This document shows, in pieces, positions 1 through 10,898 of a stretch of DNA of 64,000 nucleotides. The DNA lies in NCBI GenBank assembly GCA_016704275.1, contig JADJAK010000005.1:364076-428075 (forward strand), read 5' to 3'. Position 1 is the first letter of the stretch. Every line of letters starts with the position of its first letter. Below the pieces are notes generated by a model. It saw only the letters and a program-made list of their open reading frames with translations. It was not told the DNA's origin and did no database searches. Source of the stretch: Gemmatimonadota bacterium (lineage in GTDB: Bacteria; Gemmatimonadota; Gemmatimonadetes; Gemmatimonadales; GWC2-71-9). The position numbers and the translations under genes are program-made.

Positions 1-976
1 TTGGCACCGGTGCCCACCACCGCCCCCGTCGGCATCAACGTCCCGATCGCCGTCTTGGCATGGTCCCAAACAGCGTACCGAGATTCGTGCGCCCGGTTTC
101 GACCCGCTCCGCGCCGATGTCGAGCCGAATCGGTCCGTAGGTGTTCTTCAGGTTCGACGTGATCGTGCCGGCACCGAGGTTGACCCATTCGCCGACCACG
201 CTGTGGCCCAGGAAGCCGTCGTGGCTCTTGTTCGCGTAGCCCTGGAAGACGGTGGCGCTGATCTCGCCATGGATGCGGCAATGGGGGCCGACGCTGACCT
301 GCCGCAGCTGACCGCCGAGCAGGAAGGTGTCGTGGTCGACCAGCGCGGGACCCTCGATGCGGGTCCCGGCGCGGACTTCGACGCCACGCTCAAGGATGAT
401 CGCTCCCTTGCGCGCGTCGAGGATCACGCCGGGTTCGAGCACGGCACCACGCAGCGCGATGGCGCCCGGATTCCCGAAGACGATCACGCCGTCGGGGATC
501 GGATCGCTCTTCCCGTCGAGGCTGCCGAGGAGATCGTTGAAGAGCTGCTGCTCGAGCGCGGTGATGAGATCGAAGGCGCCACGCAGCACCAGGCCCTCGA
601 TCACGATCCCGTCGCCGTCGTTGTGCGGTCCGCTCCACTGCTCGCCAGCGTCGAGGCGCCACGCCACGGCACGTCCGCCGCTCAGCAGACGCTTCGCCCC
701 ACCGACCGCGCGCATCGGCAGCTTCGGAGAGAAGGTGCTGTCGACGACCCACGCCGGGCCGGTCACGGCGGTCGCGGCCACGATCGGAATGGCCCCGGTC
801 GGGCGGGGGCCGGCGGCGTGCGGCGCGATGTGGCCGGCGACCGGTCCGCCGAGGGCGCGACGCCACCGTTCGTGCAGTCGCCAGGCGCCCGCACGGAGTT
901 CACCAAGAGGAAGTGCACCGGCATACGGCGCCCACGCGGCGCCAGGTTGGATCGGATCGAGCAGATACAGCGTCAT
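1..976 (-). CDS. GlmU-like sugar nucleotidyltransferase/acyltransferase (alt_bact_glmU type), 3' partial and frameshifted
   Basis: Probable bifunctional GlmU-type enzyme making or using UDP-sugars for the cell envelope. The N-terminus begins MTLYLLDP, as in the alternative GlmU family that replaces classical GlmU in Bacteroidota-like bacteria. The second half is a left-handed beta-helix with hexapeptide-type repeats (ILDARKGAIILERGVEVRAG) ending in NLGAGT and GTLFGTM. The start at 976 is chosen because it lies 1 nt past the end of the upstream manC; the open frame further upstream is only a shadow of manC. After GTLFGTM, near 58-62, the frame breaks: the expected continuation AKTAIGTLMPTGA is encoded in another frame up to base 1, and about four residues are missing, consistent with a short deletion. 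The gene runs off the left edge. Confidence 0.8.
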
Positions 977-977
977 G

Positions 978-2006
978 TCACTCCAGATCACGCACCTCGG
1001 CAGGGAGGGCGTCGAGGGTTTGCTTGAGTTGCGGCGCGCGGGCGCGGTCGAGTACCAGCGTCCGCTGATTGGCGTGCACGACCACCAGCTCGCGCACGCC
1101 CGAAAGGACCATCGGCGGCCCATCATTCCAGACGATGCAATCACTGCAGTCGACGAGCGTCACGGGGCCATGCACGACGTTCCCCTGGCGATCGCGCGGG
1201 CGGACCCGGGCCATCGCCTCCCAGGTGCCGATGTCGTCCCACGCGAAGTCGCCCGACACGACCGCGACCGCCGCGGAGCGCTCGAAGACGCCGACGTCGA
1301 TCGAGACATCGCGCACGCCGGCAAAGAAGCCGGCGACATCGCCGGCGTCGAGGGCGGGCAGCCACGGGGCGATCTCGTTGGTGTGCAGCATCACCTCGCG
1401 GCGCAGGTCGGCGGCACGCCAGGCGAAGAGCCCACTGTTCCAGAGGGCGCCATTGGCCATCAGATCGAGGGCGGTGGCGGCATCGGGCTTCTCCTGGAAG
1501 CGGTCGACTGCGCGCGCCGCACTGTCGAGCCGGGCCCCCGGCACGATGTAGCCGAAGCCGGTCTCGGGCCGGGAGGGGACCACGCCGACCGTCACCAGGC
1601 GGGCGTGCCGCGTCGCCGTCTCGAGCGCCGTGGCGGCACTGGCCACAAAGGCGGCGGGGTCGCGGATGGTCCAGTCGGCGTGCATCGAGATGACTTCGGC
1701 GTCGGGGTCGCGCCGCGCGGCTTCGATCGTCGCCCAGACCAGCGCCGGGGCCGTGGACGCCGCCCGCGGCTCGATCAGGTAGTTCTCAACCGGGACCGGG
1801 AGCTTGGCCTGGAGCGCCGCCGCCAGCGACCGACCGGTGACCACCAGGATCCGTTCGGGCGGGATGAACCCGGTCAGCCGGTCAATCGCTTCCTCGGCCG
1901 TTGAGCGCACGCCAGCCAGCGGCAGCAACTGCTTCGGGCGGGCCGGGGAGGAGAGCGGCCAGAACCGGGTCCCGGACCCGCCGGCGAGGAGGACGGCCCA
2001 TTGCAT
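978..2006 (-). CDS. manC: Mannose-1-phosphate guanylyltransferase
   Basis: Forms GDP-mannose from mannose-1-phosphate and GTP for cell-surface polysaccharides. The 342-residue protein starts MQWAVLLAGG and carries the nucleotidyltransferase signature GGSGTRFWPLS (about residues 9-19) followed by PKQLLPL. The family hallmark EKPD lies near the middle (DRFQEKPDAATA). It has the short form of the enzyme without a fused isomerase domain. The ATG at 2006 is used because the signature must lie close to the N-terminus; upstream in-frame sequence overlaps the roadblock gene. It is co-directional with the roadblock gene upstream and the GlmU-like gene downstream, so the three probably form one sugar-nucleotide transcript. 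Confidence 0.93.
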   Translation of the reverse strand: MQWAVLLAGGSGTRFWPLSSPARPKQLLPLAGVRSTAEEAIDRLTGFIPPERILVVTGRSLAAALQAKLPVPVENYLIEPRAASTAPALVWATIEAARRDPDAEVISMHADWTIRDPAAFVASAATALETATRHARLVTVGVVPSRPETGFGYIVPGARLDSAARAVDRFQEKPDAATALDLMANGALWNSGLFAWRAADLRREVMLHTNEIAPWLPALDAGDVAGFFAGVRDVSIDVGVFERSAAVAVVSGDFAWDDIGTWEAMARVRPRDRQGNVVHGPVTLVDCSDCIVWNDGPPMVLSGVRELVVVHANQRTLVLDRARAPQLKQTLDALPAEVRDLE

Positions 2007-2014
2007 AGTCGACC

Positions 2015-2374
2015 TCAGGCCAGGGAAGCGAGCGCGGGGCCGTGGCGCCGCAGTTCGTACAACAGGGTCCCGAGGTCTCCCTGGTCGGCCGCGAGGACCA
2101 CCAGCGAGGCGGTGCTTCCCGAGAGCCGCAGCAGGACCAGCGCCCCGCCTGCGGCATCCACCACGACTTCCGTGGGCATCCCGACGCCGGCCGCGTGCCC
2201 CAGGCCGACCAACGACCGGAGCGCCGTGGCACCGAGCGCCGCAATGGCCTCCCGGTCCACCCCATCGGGAAGGACCGAATCGACCACCAGGCCCTCGTCG
2301 CTGACCACCACCACGCCGGCCACTTCGGGACGCTCGGCGAGGGCCTGCAGGACCGATCGAAGGGGCGACGTCAC
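2015..2374 (-). CDS. Roadblock/LC7 domain protein
   Basis: Small (119 aa) protein with the roadblock/LC7 alpha-beta fold: an N-terminal helix (LRSVLQALAERPEV), strands AGVVVVSDEGLVVDS and a C-terminal helix. In bacteria such proteins often partner with small Ras-like GTPases or regulate polarity, but no GTPase gene is visible here. The start is a GTG at 2374 with GGAG seven bases upstream; the longer open frame extends into non-coding sequence beyond the divergent promoter. It ends just upstream of manC on the same strand. The function is not known from sequence. Confidence 0.8.
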   Translation of the reverse strand: MTSPLRSVLQALAERPEVAGVVVVSDEGLVVDSVLPDGVDREAIAALGATALRSLVGLGHAAGVGMPTEVVVDAAGGALVLLRLSGSTASLVVLAADQGDLGTLLYELRRHGPALASLA

Positions 2375-2450
2375 GGGTGCGCTCCGGCAAGGGAAGGGAC
2401 GGCGCGAAGCTAGGGCCGCCGAGGCGCGGAAGTCAAGCAATGATCGCGGG

Positions 2451-2479
2451 TTGCCGCGCTCCCGCGAGCGGTCTAACCT
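2451..2479 (+). promoter_or_regulatory. Sigma-70-type promoter for the lipoprotein gene, predicted leaderless
   Basis: TTGCCG at 2451-2456 and TAACCT at 2474-2479 are separated by 17 bases. The -10 box ends six bases before the ATG at 2486, so transcription should begin at or next to the start codon, and no Shine-Dalgarno sequence is seen. This is inference from spacing and base match only. Confidence 0.5.
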
Positions 2480-2485
2480 TCTGCC

Positions 2486-3034
2486 ATGAGTCCTCGTCCC
2501 TTGCTCCTTCTGGCGCTCGTCGCCGCAGCCGCCTGCAGTGAAACAGAGCTCGGCGATGCGGCCACCGCGAACATCGTCGACACCGTCTCGCTCGGGGCCA
2601 TCAACGGCGCCGCGCTGACCACCCCGGCGGCCTACTCGATCACCGTGGGCAGTCCGATCCGGACCGACCAATCGTCGGCCTTCGATTTTGCCTACGACAT
2701 CATCCCCGGAAAGGGCAATGTCCTGCTGCCGCTCGCGGCGCTCGGACTCGGCACCGGAGGGGGCAGCAACCCAGGGCTGCAGAAGGTCACCACCGCGTTC
2801 GATGACCTCAAGGCCGGGCCGACGAGTGGCTGGCTCTCGACGGACACCATTCCGATCGCGGTCGGCGACGTCATCGCCGGGCGCTCCCGCGTCACCTGCT
2901 ACCTCGGCGTCCCCCAATACGCCAAGTTGCAGGTCCTCGCGTTCAACGACGTGCTCAAGACGGTCGATCTCAAGGTGCTGGCCAATGTGAATTGTGGCTA
3001 CCGCAACCTCGAGCCCGGCTACTCGCGGAATTGA
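2486..3034 (+). CDS. Secreted lipoprotein of unknown function
   Basis: 182-residue protein with an export signal (MSPRPLLLLALVAAAAC) ending in a lipobox cysteine at about residue 17, so it is expected to be membrane-anchored outside the cytoplasm. The rest reads as beta-rich (SITVGSPIRTDQSSAFDFAYDI), with a glycine-rich loop and two cysteines near the C-terminus (TCYLG, NCGYR) that could pair. I do not recognise the family. It is divergent from the roadblock gene and ends 4 nt before serS, so it may be co-transcribed with serS by accident of position. Confidence 0.75.
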   Translation: MSPRPLLLLALVAAAACSETELGDAATANIVDTVSLGAINGAALTTPAAYSITVGSPIRTDQSSAFDFAYDIIPGKGNVLLPLAALGLGTGGGSNPGLQKVTTAFDDLKAGPTSGWLSTDTIPIAVGDVIAGRSRVTCYLGVPQYAKLQVLAFNDVLKTVDLKVLANVNCGYRNLEPGYSRN

Positions 3035-3038
3035 TCTG

Positions 3039-4322
3039 ATGCTCGATCTTCGCCGCCTCCGACACGACCCCGACGGCGTGCGGGCGTCTCTCGCCCGTCG
3101 CCTCGACGAAGACGCCCTGGTGCAGCTGGATCGCGTCATTGCCCTCGACGCGAAGCGCCGCGAAGTGGTGACGCGCGTCGAGCGGCTCCAGGCCGAGCGC
3201 AACAGCCAGACCGAAGAGGTTGCGCGCCGCAAGCGTGCCAAGGAGCCGGCCGACGAGTTGCTCGCGACGCTCAAGGCCTCCGGCGACGCGGTGCGCGTCC
3301 TCGAGACGGATCTGCGCGACGTCGAGGCACTCCTCGAAGGCCACCTGCTCAACATCCCGAATACCGTGCTGGCGGAAGTGCCGAGCGGCGGTGCAGAAGC
3401 CAATCAGGTGGTGCGCCACTGGGGCACGCCGCGGACCTTCGACTTCGCCCCGAAGCCCCACTGGGACCTCGGCGTTGCGCTCGGGCTGTTCGACCTGCCG
3501 CGCGGTACCAAGCTCACTGGCTCGGGCTTCCCGCTCTTCACCGGGATGGGCGCTCGCCTGGTGCGCGGCCTCGCCTCGTTCATGCTCGACCTGCACACGC
3601 GCGAGCACGGCTATCTGGAAGTGCAGCCGCCGTACCTCGTGAATCGGGCGTCGCTGACCGGCACCGCGCAGTTGCCGAAGTTCGAGGAAGATCTCTATCA
3701 CGCCTCGGCCGATGATCTCTTCCTGATTCCGACCGCCGAAGTGCCGGTGACGAACATCTACCGCGACGAGATCCTCGACGCCGCCGACCTGCCGATCGCG
3801 ATGACCGCCTACACGCCCTGCTTCCGGCGTGAGGCCGGCGCGCACGGCAAGGACACGCGCGGCCTGATCCGCGTGCACCAGTTCGACAAGGTCGAGTTGG
3901 TCCGGTTGGTGAAGCCCGAGGAGAGCGCGCGCGAGCATGCGCTGCTGACCACGCACGCCGAGGCGGTGCTGCAGCGGCTCGAGATTCCGTACCGCGTCCT
4001 CGCCCTCGCCGCAGGCGACACCGGCTTCGGCTCGGCGTGCACCTTCGACCTCGAAGTCTGGGCGCCCGGCGTCGACAATTGGCTGGAAGCGTCCAGTGCG
4101 TCGACGTTCGAGGACTTCCAGGCCCGTCGCGCGAACATTCGCTACCGCCCCGCACCGGGCGCGAAGCCCGAGTTCGTGCATACGCTGAACGCCTCGGGCG
4201 TCGCGTTCCCGCGCACGATCATCGCGCTCCTCGAAAACGGCCAGCAGGCCGATGGCTCGGTGGTGCTCCCGGCCGCGCTGGTCCCCTATGTCGGGACCGA
4301 CCGTCTCGTCCCGCGCGCGTAA
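3039..4322 (+). CDS. serS: Seryl-tRNA synthetase
   Basis: Charges tRNA-Ser with serine. The 427-residue class II synthetase starts MLDLRRLRHDPDGVR, the usual N-terminus. A long charged coiled-coil arm follows (residues ~30-100, rich in Glu/Arg), which binds the tRNA. Motif 2 is FRREAGAHGKDTRGL and motif 3 is LNASGVAFPRTIIALLENGQ. Length matches the family. The ATG at 3039 is preferred over an earlier in-frame start because that would overlap the lipoprotein gene. The 3' end overlaps the histidine kinase reading frame, suggesting translational coupling. Confidence 0.96.
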   Translation: MLDLRRLRHDPDGVRASLARRLDEDALVQLDRVIALDAKRREVVTRVERLQAERNSQTEEVARRKRAKEPADELLATLKASGDAVRVLETDLRDVEALLEGHLLNIPNTVLAEVPSGGAEANQVVRHWGTPRTFDFAPKPHWDLGVALGLFDLPRGTKLTGSGFPLFTGMGARLVRGLASFMLDLHTREHGYLEVQPPYLVNRASLTGTAQLPKFEEDLYHASADDLFLIPTAEVPVTNIYRDEILDAADLPIAMTAYTPCFRREAGAHGKDTRGLIRVHQFDKVELVRLVKPEESAREHALLTTHAEAVLQRLEIPYRVLALAAGDTGFGSACTFDLEVWAPGVDNWLEASSASTFEDFQARRANIRYRPAPGAKPEFVHTLNASGVAFPRTIIALLENGQQADGSVVLPAALVPYVGTDRLVPRA

Positions 4323-5478
4323 GGGGCGACTCAGTCGGCTCGCCCCGGGCGTGGCCGTGCTGCTCGTCGCCGTGCTCGCCGGCCTCTCGCTCGGCGTCTC
4401 GTTCCTCGTGGCGCGACACTTCCGTGGCGAAGCTCAATCCACCTCACAGCTCTACTCGGTGGTCTTCCGCGGGCTGAACGACCCGGACCCGAATGGCGGG
4501 ACCGCCGCGCTGCTCGATCTCGGCGGCCGGGTCCGCGATCTCGGCTTGCCACTGATCCAGACCGACAGCAGCGGTCGCGTGCTCTTCGCCGCGAACCTCC
4601 CCTTCGAGGCGCCGCTCGACGACCCGCGCGTGCGCAGCTACGCCGCCGAGCTCGATGCGCTCAATCCGCCGATCATCTCGCCCGGCTTCGGAGCGCTGCA
4701 TTTCGGCCCGATGCCCGCGACGCGGATGCTGTTCACGCTTGGACTGCTGCAGGCGCTGACGCTGGTCGTGATGGTCAGCGTGGCGGTCGTGGCCTACCGC
4801 AACGCGACCACGGCGCAACGCGACCGCCTCTGGGTCGCGATGGCGCGCGAGGCGGCCCACCAAATGGGCACGCCGCTGACGTCACTGCAGGGATGGATCG
4901 AACAGTTGCGCGGAGCCGGCCTCCCGCCGGCGAAGATCGCCGAGTTTCTCGACGCCGACGCGGAGCGGTTGCAACGGGTGGCCCAACGCTTCGAGCGCAT
5001 CGGCAATCCGGCGCGGCGCGATCCGGTCGGACTCGGCGCACTCTCGGAGCGGGTGGCCGGCTATTTTCAACCGCGTCTGCCGAAGCACAGCAATGCGATC
5101 ACGCTGTCGGTGCGGGCACCGAGCGCGGGGCCGGTCGTCGCCGGTGACGCGGTCCTGTTGGAGTGGGCGCTCGAGGCGATGGTCAAGAATGCCATCGACG
5201 CCCTGCAGGGCCGCGGTGGTTCGATCACCCTCGCCGCCGAAGTGGATGGCGCCGACGCCATCCTGCGCGTGATTGACGACGGCCCGGGCGTCCCGCGCGA
5301 ACTGCGTCGGACGATTTTCGAGCCCGGCATCACCACCAAGCGGGGCGGCTGGGGCATTGGACTGGCCCTGGCGCGCCGCGTCATCGAGGATGCGCACGCT
5401 GGCGTCCTCGCCCTTGAACCGACTGAACACGGGACCACCTTTCTGATGCGCTTTCCGTTGGCCACCCCGATCACATGA
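4288..5478 (+). CDS. Membrane sensor histidine kinase
   Basis: Two-component sensor kinase of about 396 aa. One TM segment near the N-terminus (GVAVLLVAVLAGLSLGVSFL) and a second near residue 150 (LGLLQALTLVVMVSVAVVAY) flank an extracytoplasmic sensor region. The H-box is AREAAHQMGTPLTSLQ, whose His is the predicted phosphorylation site. The ATPase domain shows an N-box (MVKNAIDAL), G1 (DDGPGVP) and G2 (GGWGIGLALA). No response regulator gene is adjacent, so its partner is unknown. The start at 4288 lies inside serS; an in-frame start at 4252 is also possible. Its stop overlaps the pcrA start by 4 nt. Confidence 0.88.
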   Translation: MSGPTVSSRARKGRLSRLAPGVAVLLVAVLAGLSLGVSFLVARHFRGEAQSTSQLYSVVFRGLNDPDPNGGTAALLDLGGRVRDLGLPLIQTDSSGRVLFAANLPFEAPLDDPRVRSYAAELDALNPPIISPGFGALHFGPMPATRMLFTLGLLQALTLVVMVSVAVVAYRNATTAQRDRLWVAMAREAAHQMGTPLTSLQGWIEQLRGAGLPPAKIAEFLDADAERLQRVAQRFERIGNPARRDPVGLGALSERVAGYFQPRLPKHSNAITLSVRAPSAGPVVAGDAVLLEWALEAMVKNAIDALQGRGGSITLAAEVDGADAILRVIDDGPGVPRELRRTIFEPGITTKRGGWGIGLALARRVIEDAHAGVLALEPTEHGTTFLMRFPLATPIT

Positions 5479-7808
5479 CCGACGGCAAGGATCTGCTGCG
5501 CGGGCTCAATCCGGCGCAGCGCCGTGCCGCCGAGCATGTCACCGGCCCGATTCTCGTGCTCGCAGGTGCGGGCTCGGGGAAGACGCGCGTGCTGACCGCC
5601 CGCATCGCCTCGCTGATCGAATCGCACGGCGTGCCGCCGGAGCGCATCTTCGCGGTGACCTTCACGAACAAGGCCGCCGGCGAGATGAAGCATCGCATCG
5701 GCGACCTGCTCGAGCGCGACCCCGCGGGCCTCTGGATCGGCACCTTCCACTCGCTCTCCGCCCGACTGCTCCGCCGCGAGGGTGACCGGCTCGGCTTCTC
5801 GCGCGATTTCTCGATCTACGACCAGGACGACCAGATCTCCCTGATTCGTCGGTTGATGGAAGAGCGGAACCATCCGGTGAAGCTCTACCCGCCGAAGCTG
5901 ATCCAGAACATCATCTCCGGCGCCAAGAACGGCATGCAGACGGCGCAGGACCTCGAGCGCAGCGCGCCGCATGACCCCGCCGTCAAGGTCGCCGCGGATG
6001 TCTACGTGGCGTTGCAGCGGGCACTGAAGCTCGCGAATGCGATGGACTTCGACGACCTGATCCTGCACCCGCTGACTCTCTTCCGGGAGCATCCGGACGT
6101 GCTGGAGCGGTGGCGGAAGCGCTTCGACTTCCTGCTGGTCGACGAGTTCCAGGACACCAACAAGGTGCAGTACGAGCTCATCAAGCTGCTGGGCAGCGGC
6201 CATCGCAACGTCTTCGCCGTTGGCGACGACGACCAGAGCATCTACGGCTGGCGCGGTGCGGACGTGCGGAACATGCAGCTCCTCCAGACCGACTTCGGCG
6301 ACGCCGTCCTGGTCAAGCTCGAGGAGAACTACCGCTCGACCAAGCCGATCCTCGACGCGGCCAATGCCGTCATCGCCCGCAACCGGAGCCGCCTCGGCAA
6401 GACGCTCCGCACCGTCCGTCCCGGCGGCGAGTCGATCGTCGTGCTGGCCGCCGCCGACGAACGCGACGAGGCGGAATGGATCGCCCGCGAGTTGAAGCAG
6501 CGCGTGCAGGACGGCGCGCTCTATGTCGAATGCGCCGTCCTGTATCGGACCAACGCCCAGTCACGGGCACTGGAAGAATCGCTCCGGCGTGCCGGCGTCC
6601 CGTACCGCATCGTCGGCTCGATCTCGTTCTACGATCGCCGCGAGGTGAAGGACCTGCTGGCGTACCTGCGCCTGATCGCGAACCCCTCCGATGACGAGGC
6701 GTTCCTGCGTGCGGTCGGCGTGCCCCGGCGCGGCATCGGCGATTCCTCGCTGGTCATGCTCGCGGAGCAGGCGCGGCAGTGGAACCTGGCGATGCTGGCC
6801 ACCGCCGAGCGCGCCGAGATGATCAACGGCCTCCGCCCGAATCTGCGCCAGGCACTCACGACGTTCGCCGCGCAGGTGAATGACGTGCGCACGCGCGTCG
6901 GCGAGTCGGCCCCGGTGCTGGTGATGGAAGAGTTGATCCGCGTGCTCGACTACGAGAAGGTCCTCATGGCCGAGGGACTCGAGGGCGCCGATCGCTGGGA
7001 GAATGTCCGCGCGATGGTGGCGGGGGCGGCAGAGTGGTCCGAGGTGATCAGCGAGGACGACGAGCCCGGCACGCCGCTGCAGCGCTTCCTGACCGAGGCG
7101 GCGCTCATGTCCGCGGTGGACACCACGGCGGGCCGAGAGGACGGCGTTACCCTGATGACGCTCCACACGGCCAAGGGACTCGAATGGCCGGTGGTCGTGT
7201 TGGCGGGGATGGAGGACGGTCTCTTTCCCTCGGGCCGTGCCCTCGAGTCTCCCGATGGCCTCGACGAGGAACGGCGGCTCTGCTATGTCGGCATCACCCG
7301 CGCGCGCGATGCCCTCCTCATGACCTGGGCGCGCGCCCGTCGGCGGGGTGGGGAATTGCGGCCCGCGATGGCCTCGCGCTTCCTCAAGGAATTGCCGCCG
7401 GAGTTGGTGGAGGAGAAGAGCACCTCGTTCGCCGTCGGTGGGCGCCTCGGCCAGACCTCGTGGGGGTCAGGCGGGTGGGGTGGTGGCCGCAGCGGCAGCA
7501 GCCAGGGCGGCGGGGCCAAATGGGGCCGCAGCACCTCCACGCCGGCCAAGGTCGCCACGCCGAAGAGCGCCGTCTGGGACGAGCCGGCACCGGTCGATAC
7601 GCCGCCGGCGAGCGACAACCAGGACGCGCCGCGCTACGTGAAGGGCGAACGGGTACGCCATCGCCGCTTCGGGGCAGGCGCCATCCTCGGCCTCAGCGGT
7701 GGCGGCAAGGACCTGAAGGTGTCCGTGGCCTTTGATGATCCGGAAATTGGAACCAAGCAACTGCTCGTCGCCTTTGCCGGCCTCGAGCGCGACTGGGAGA
7801 GCGCATGA
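5475..7808 (+). CDS. pcrA: UvrD/PcrA-family ATP-dependent DNA helicase
   Basis: Superfamily 1A 3'-5' helicase acting in DNA repair and transcription-coupled processes. The 777-residue protein has Walker A GAGSGKT (residues 31-37), motif II LLVDEFQDTN, motif III GDDDQSIYGWRGA, motif IV ENYRST and motif VI YVGITRARD. A Gly/Ser-rich linker (about residues 655-700) leads to a C-terminal Tudor-like domain (VRHRRFGAGAILGLSGGG), the part that in PcrA contacts RNA polymerase; this favours PcrA over Rep. The ATG at 5475 overlaps the kinase stop. The stop overlaps gatC. Confidence 0.95.
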   Translation: MTDGKDLLRGLNPAQRRAAEHVTGPILVLAGAGSGKTRVLTARIASLIESHGVPPERIFAVTFTNKAAGEMKHRIGDLLERDPAGLWIGTFHSLSARLLRREGDRLGFSRDFSIYDQDDQISLIRRLMEERNHPVKLYPPKLIQNIISGAKNGMQTAQDLERSAPHDPAVKVAADVYVALQRALKLANAMDFDDLILHPLTLFREHPDVLERWRKRFDFLLVDEFQDTNKVQYELIKLLGSGHRNVFAVGDDDQSIYGWRGADVRNMQLLQTDFGDAVLVKLEENYRSTKPILDAANAVIARNRSRLGKTLRTVRPGGESIVVLAAADERDEAEWIARELKQRVQDGALYVECAVLYRTNAQSRALEESLRRAGVPYRIVGSISFYDRREVKDLLAYLRLIANPSDDEAFLRAVGVPRRGIGDSSLVMLAEQARQWNLAMLATAERAEMINGLRPNLRQALTTFAAQVNDVRTRVGESAPVLVMEELIRVLDYEKVLMAEGLEGADRWENVRAMVAGAAEWSEVISEDDEPGTPLQRFLTEAALMSAVDTTAGREDGVTLMTLHTAKGLEWPVVVLAGMEDGLFPSGRALESPDGLDEERRLCYVGITRARDALLMTWARARRRGGELRPAMASRFLKELPPELVEEKSTSFAVGGRLGQTSWGSGGWGGGRSGSSQGGGAKWGRSTSTPAKVATPKSAVWDEPAPVDTPPASDNQDAPRYVKGERVRHRRFGAGAILGLSGGGKDLKVSVAFDDPEIGTKQLLVAFAGLERDWESA

Positions 7809-8104
7809 CAATCGGGGCGTCGGAAGTACGCCATGTGGCGCGGCTGGCCGAGCTGGCCGTGGCGGAGGAAGATCTGCCGCTGCTCGCCACGCAGCTCGAG
7901 GCGATCGTCGAGTTCGTGGCCCAGCTGGCCGATGTGCCGCTTCCTCAGGGCGTCGGAACGGTGGCGGTGGGCCCTGCCCAATTGACGCTCCGCGACGACG
8001 TCGTGGCGCCGATCCCGATGGTGCGTGGCCCGGCTGCGATGGCGCCGGCGTTCGTCGATGGCTTCTTCGTGGTGCCGAAGCTCGGCGGGATGGCCGAGGA
8101 ATGA
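7805..8104 (+). CDS. gatC: Asp-tRNA(Asn)/Glu-tRNA(Gln) amidotransferase subunit C
   Basis: 99-residue subunit that links and stabilises GatA and GatB in the tRNA-dependent amidotransferase. It has the typical start IGASEVRHVARLAELAV, in which the family motif HVARLAxL is clear, and the tail proline-rich/asp region with LRDDVV and a terminal FFVVPKLG. It begins 4 nt inside pcrA and overlaps gatA by an ATGA, an arrangement that fits coupled translation of the gatCAB block. Confidence 0.94.
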   Translation: MTIGASEVRHVARLAELAVAEEDLPLLATQLEAIVEFVAQLADVPLPQGVGTVAVGPAQLTLRDDVVAPIPMVRGPAAMAPAFVDGFFVVPKLGGMAEE

Positions 8105-9479
8105 GCGCGCGCACCCTGGCCGCCGAAACCGGCCGCCGCCTCGCCGAGGCCGCACCCCTCAACGCGACGCTGCACTGGTCGCAGGACGTCCTCGATCGCG
8201 AGGCGGACCGGCTCGACGCCGCCCCTGCCGGGCCGCTGTCGGGGATGGCGATCGCGATCAAGGACAACATCGTCACGACCGAGGAGCCGACCACCTGCGC
8301 CTCGAAGATCCTCGCGGGATACACCTCGCCCTACGAGGCGACGGTGATCACGCGGCTGCGCGCGGCCGGCGCCCTGGTCGGTGCCAAGGCGAACCTTGAT
8401 GAGTTCGCGATGGGATCGTCCACCGAGAATTCCGCGTATGGTCGCGTCCTTCACCCGATCGATCACGACCGCGTGCCTGGAGGCTCCAGCGGCGGCTCGG
8501 CCGTGCTGGTCGCCGCTGGCGTCGTCCCCGCCGCGCTGGGCTCGGAGACCGGTGGTTCCGTCCGTCAGCCGGCCGCCTTCTGCGGCGTCGTCGGCCTGAA
8601 GCCGAGCTATGGCCGGGTCTCACGCTTCGGCCTGGTGGCCTTCGGTTCGTCGCTCGACTGCATCTCCGTCTTCGGCAAGACGGTGAACGACGCGGCCCGC
8701 GTCCTCTCGGCAATGTCCGGACAGGACCCGCGCGACGCCACCACGCATGCCGAGCCGCCAATGGCGCTGCCGGCCGCGCGCGCGGACCTCACCGGGGTGG
8801 TGATCGGCTTGCCGACGGAGTATTTCCCGGCCGACCTCGATGCCGGCGTCCGCGCCGCGTGTGACCGGGCCATCGCGACGCTGCGCGCCCTCGGCGCTAC
8901 CGTCCGCGAGGTGTCGCTGCCGCACACGAAGTACGCCGTGCCGACCTACTACATCGTCAACCCGGCCGAGGCCGCGGCCAACCTCGCGCGCTTCGACGGC
9001 GTGCGCTACGGTCCGCGGCATGTCGGTGCCGGCGGCGACGTCCGCGCCCTCTATCGGGCCACGCGCGGCGAGGGCTTCGGACCCGAGGTGCGGCGCCGCA
9101 TCCTCGTCGGCACCTTCGTCCTCTCGGCCGGATACGCCGATCAGTACTACGTGCGCGCGCAGGCGGTGCGGAAACTGATCGCCGACGATTTCGCCAACGT
9201 CTTCGCCGATGGCGTCGACCTGCTCTTCACGCCGACCACGCCGACACCGGCGTTCAAGGCGGGCGAGAAGACCGCCGATCCGGTGCAGATGTATCTGGCC
9301 GACGTCTTCGTGGCGCCGGCCTCGCTCGCCGGGGTCCCGGCGATGTCGGTGCCGATCGGCCGCGATCAGGGGCTCCCCATCGGCGGCCAGCTGATCGCCC
9401 GGGATTTTGACGAGGCCACGATGCTCGCCGTCGCGGAGGTCCTGGAACGGGCCACCGACGCGGTGGCGGAGGTACGGTG

Positions 9480-9480
<1 letters not shown>
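8101..9480 (+). CDS. gatA: Asp-tRNA(Asn)/Glu-tRNA(Gln) amidotransferase subunit A
   Basis: Glutaminase subunit, amidase-signature family, releasing ammonia from glutamine for tRNA amidation. The signature loop PGGSSGGSAVLVAAG and the following GSETGGSVRQPAAFCGVVGLKPSYGR hold the catalytic Ser/cis-Ser, and the catalytic Lys lies in AIAIKDNI (about residue 58). Length 459 aa is slightly short for the family (about 485) because the N-terminal helix is compact. The ATG at 8101 overlaps the gatC stop. The presence of gatCAB means the organism probably makes Gln-tRNA and/or Asn-tRNA by the indirect route. Confidence 0.96.

Positions 9481-10894
<1,414 letters not shown>

Positions 10895-10898
<4 letters not shown>

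Noticed and set aside
203..1027. Long plus-strand open frame opposite the GlmU-like gene
   Set aside because: High-GC shadow; low-complexity composition and no family features, while the minus strand encodes a clear GlmU-like protein.
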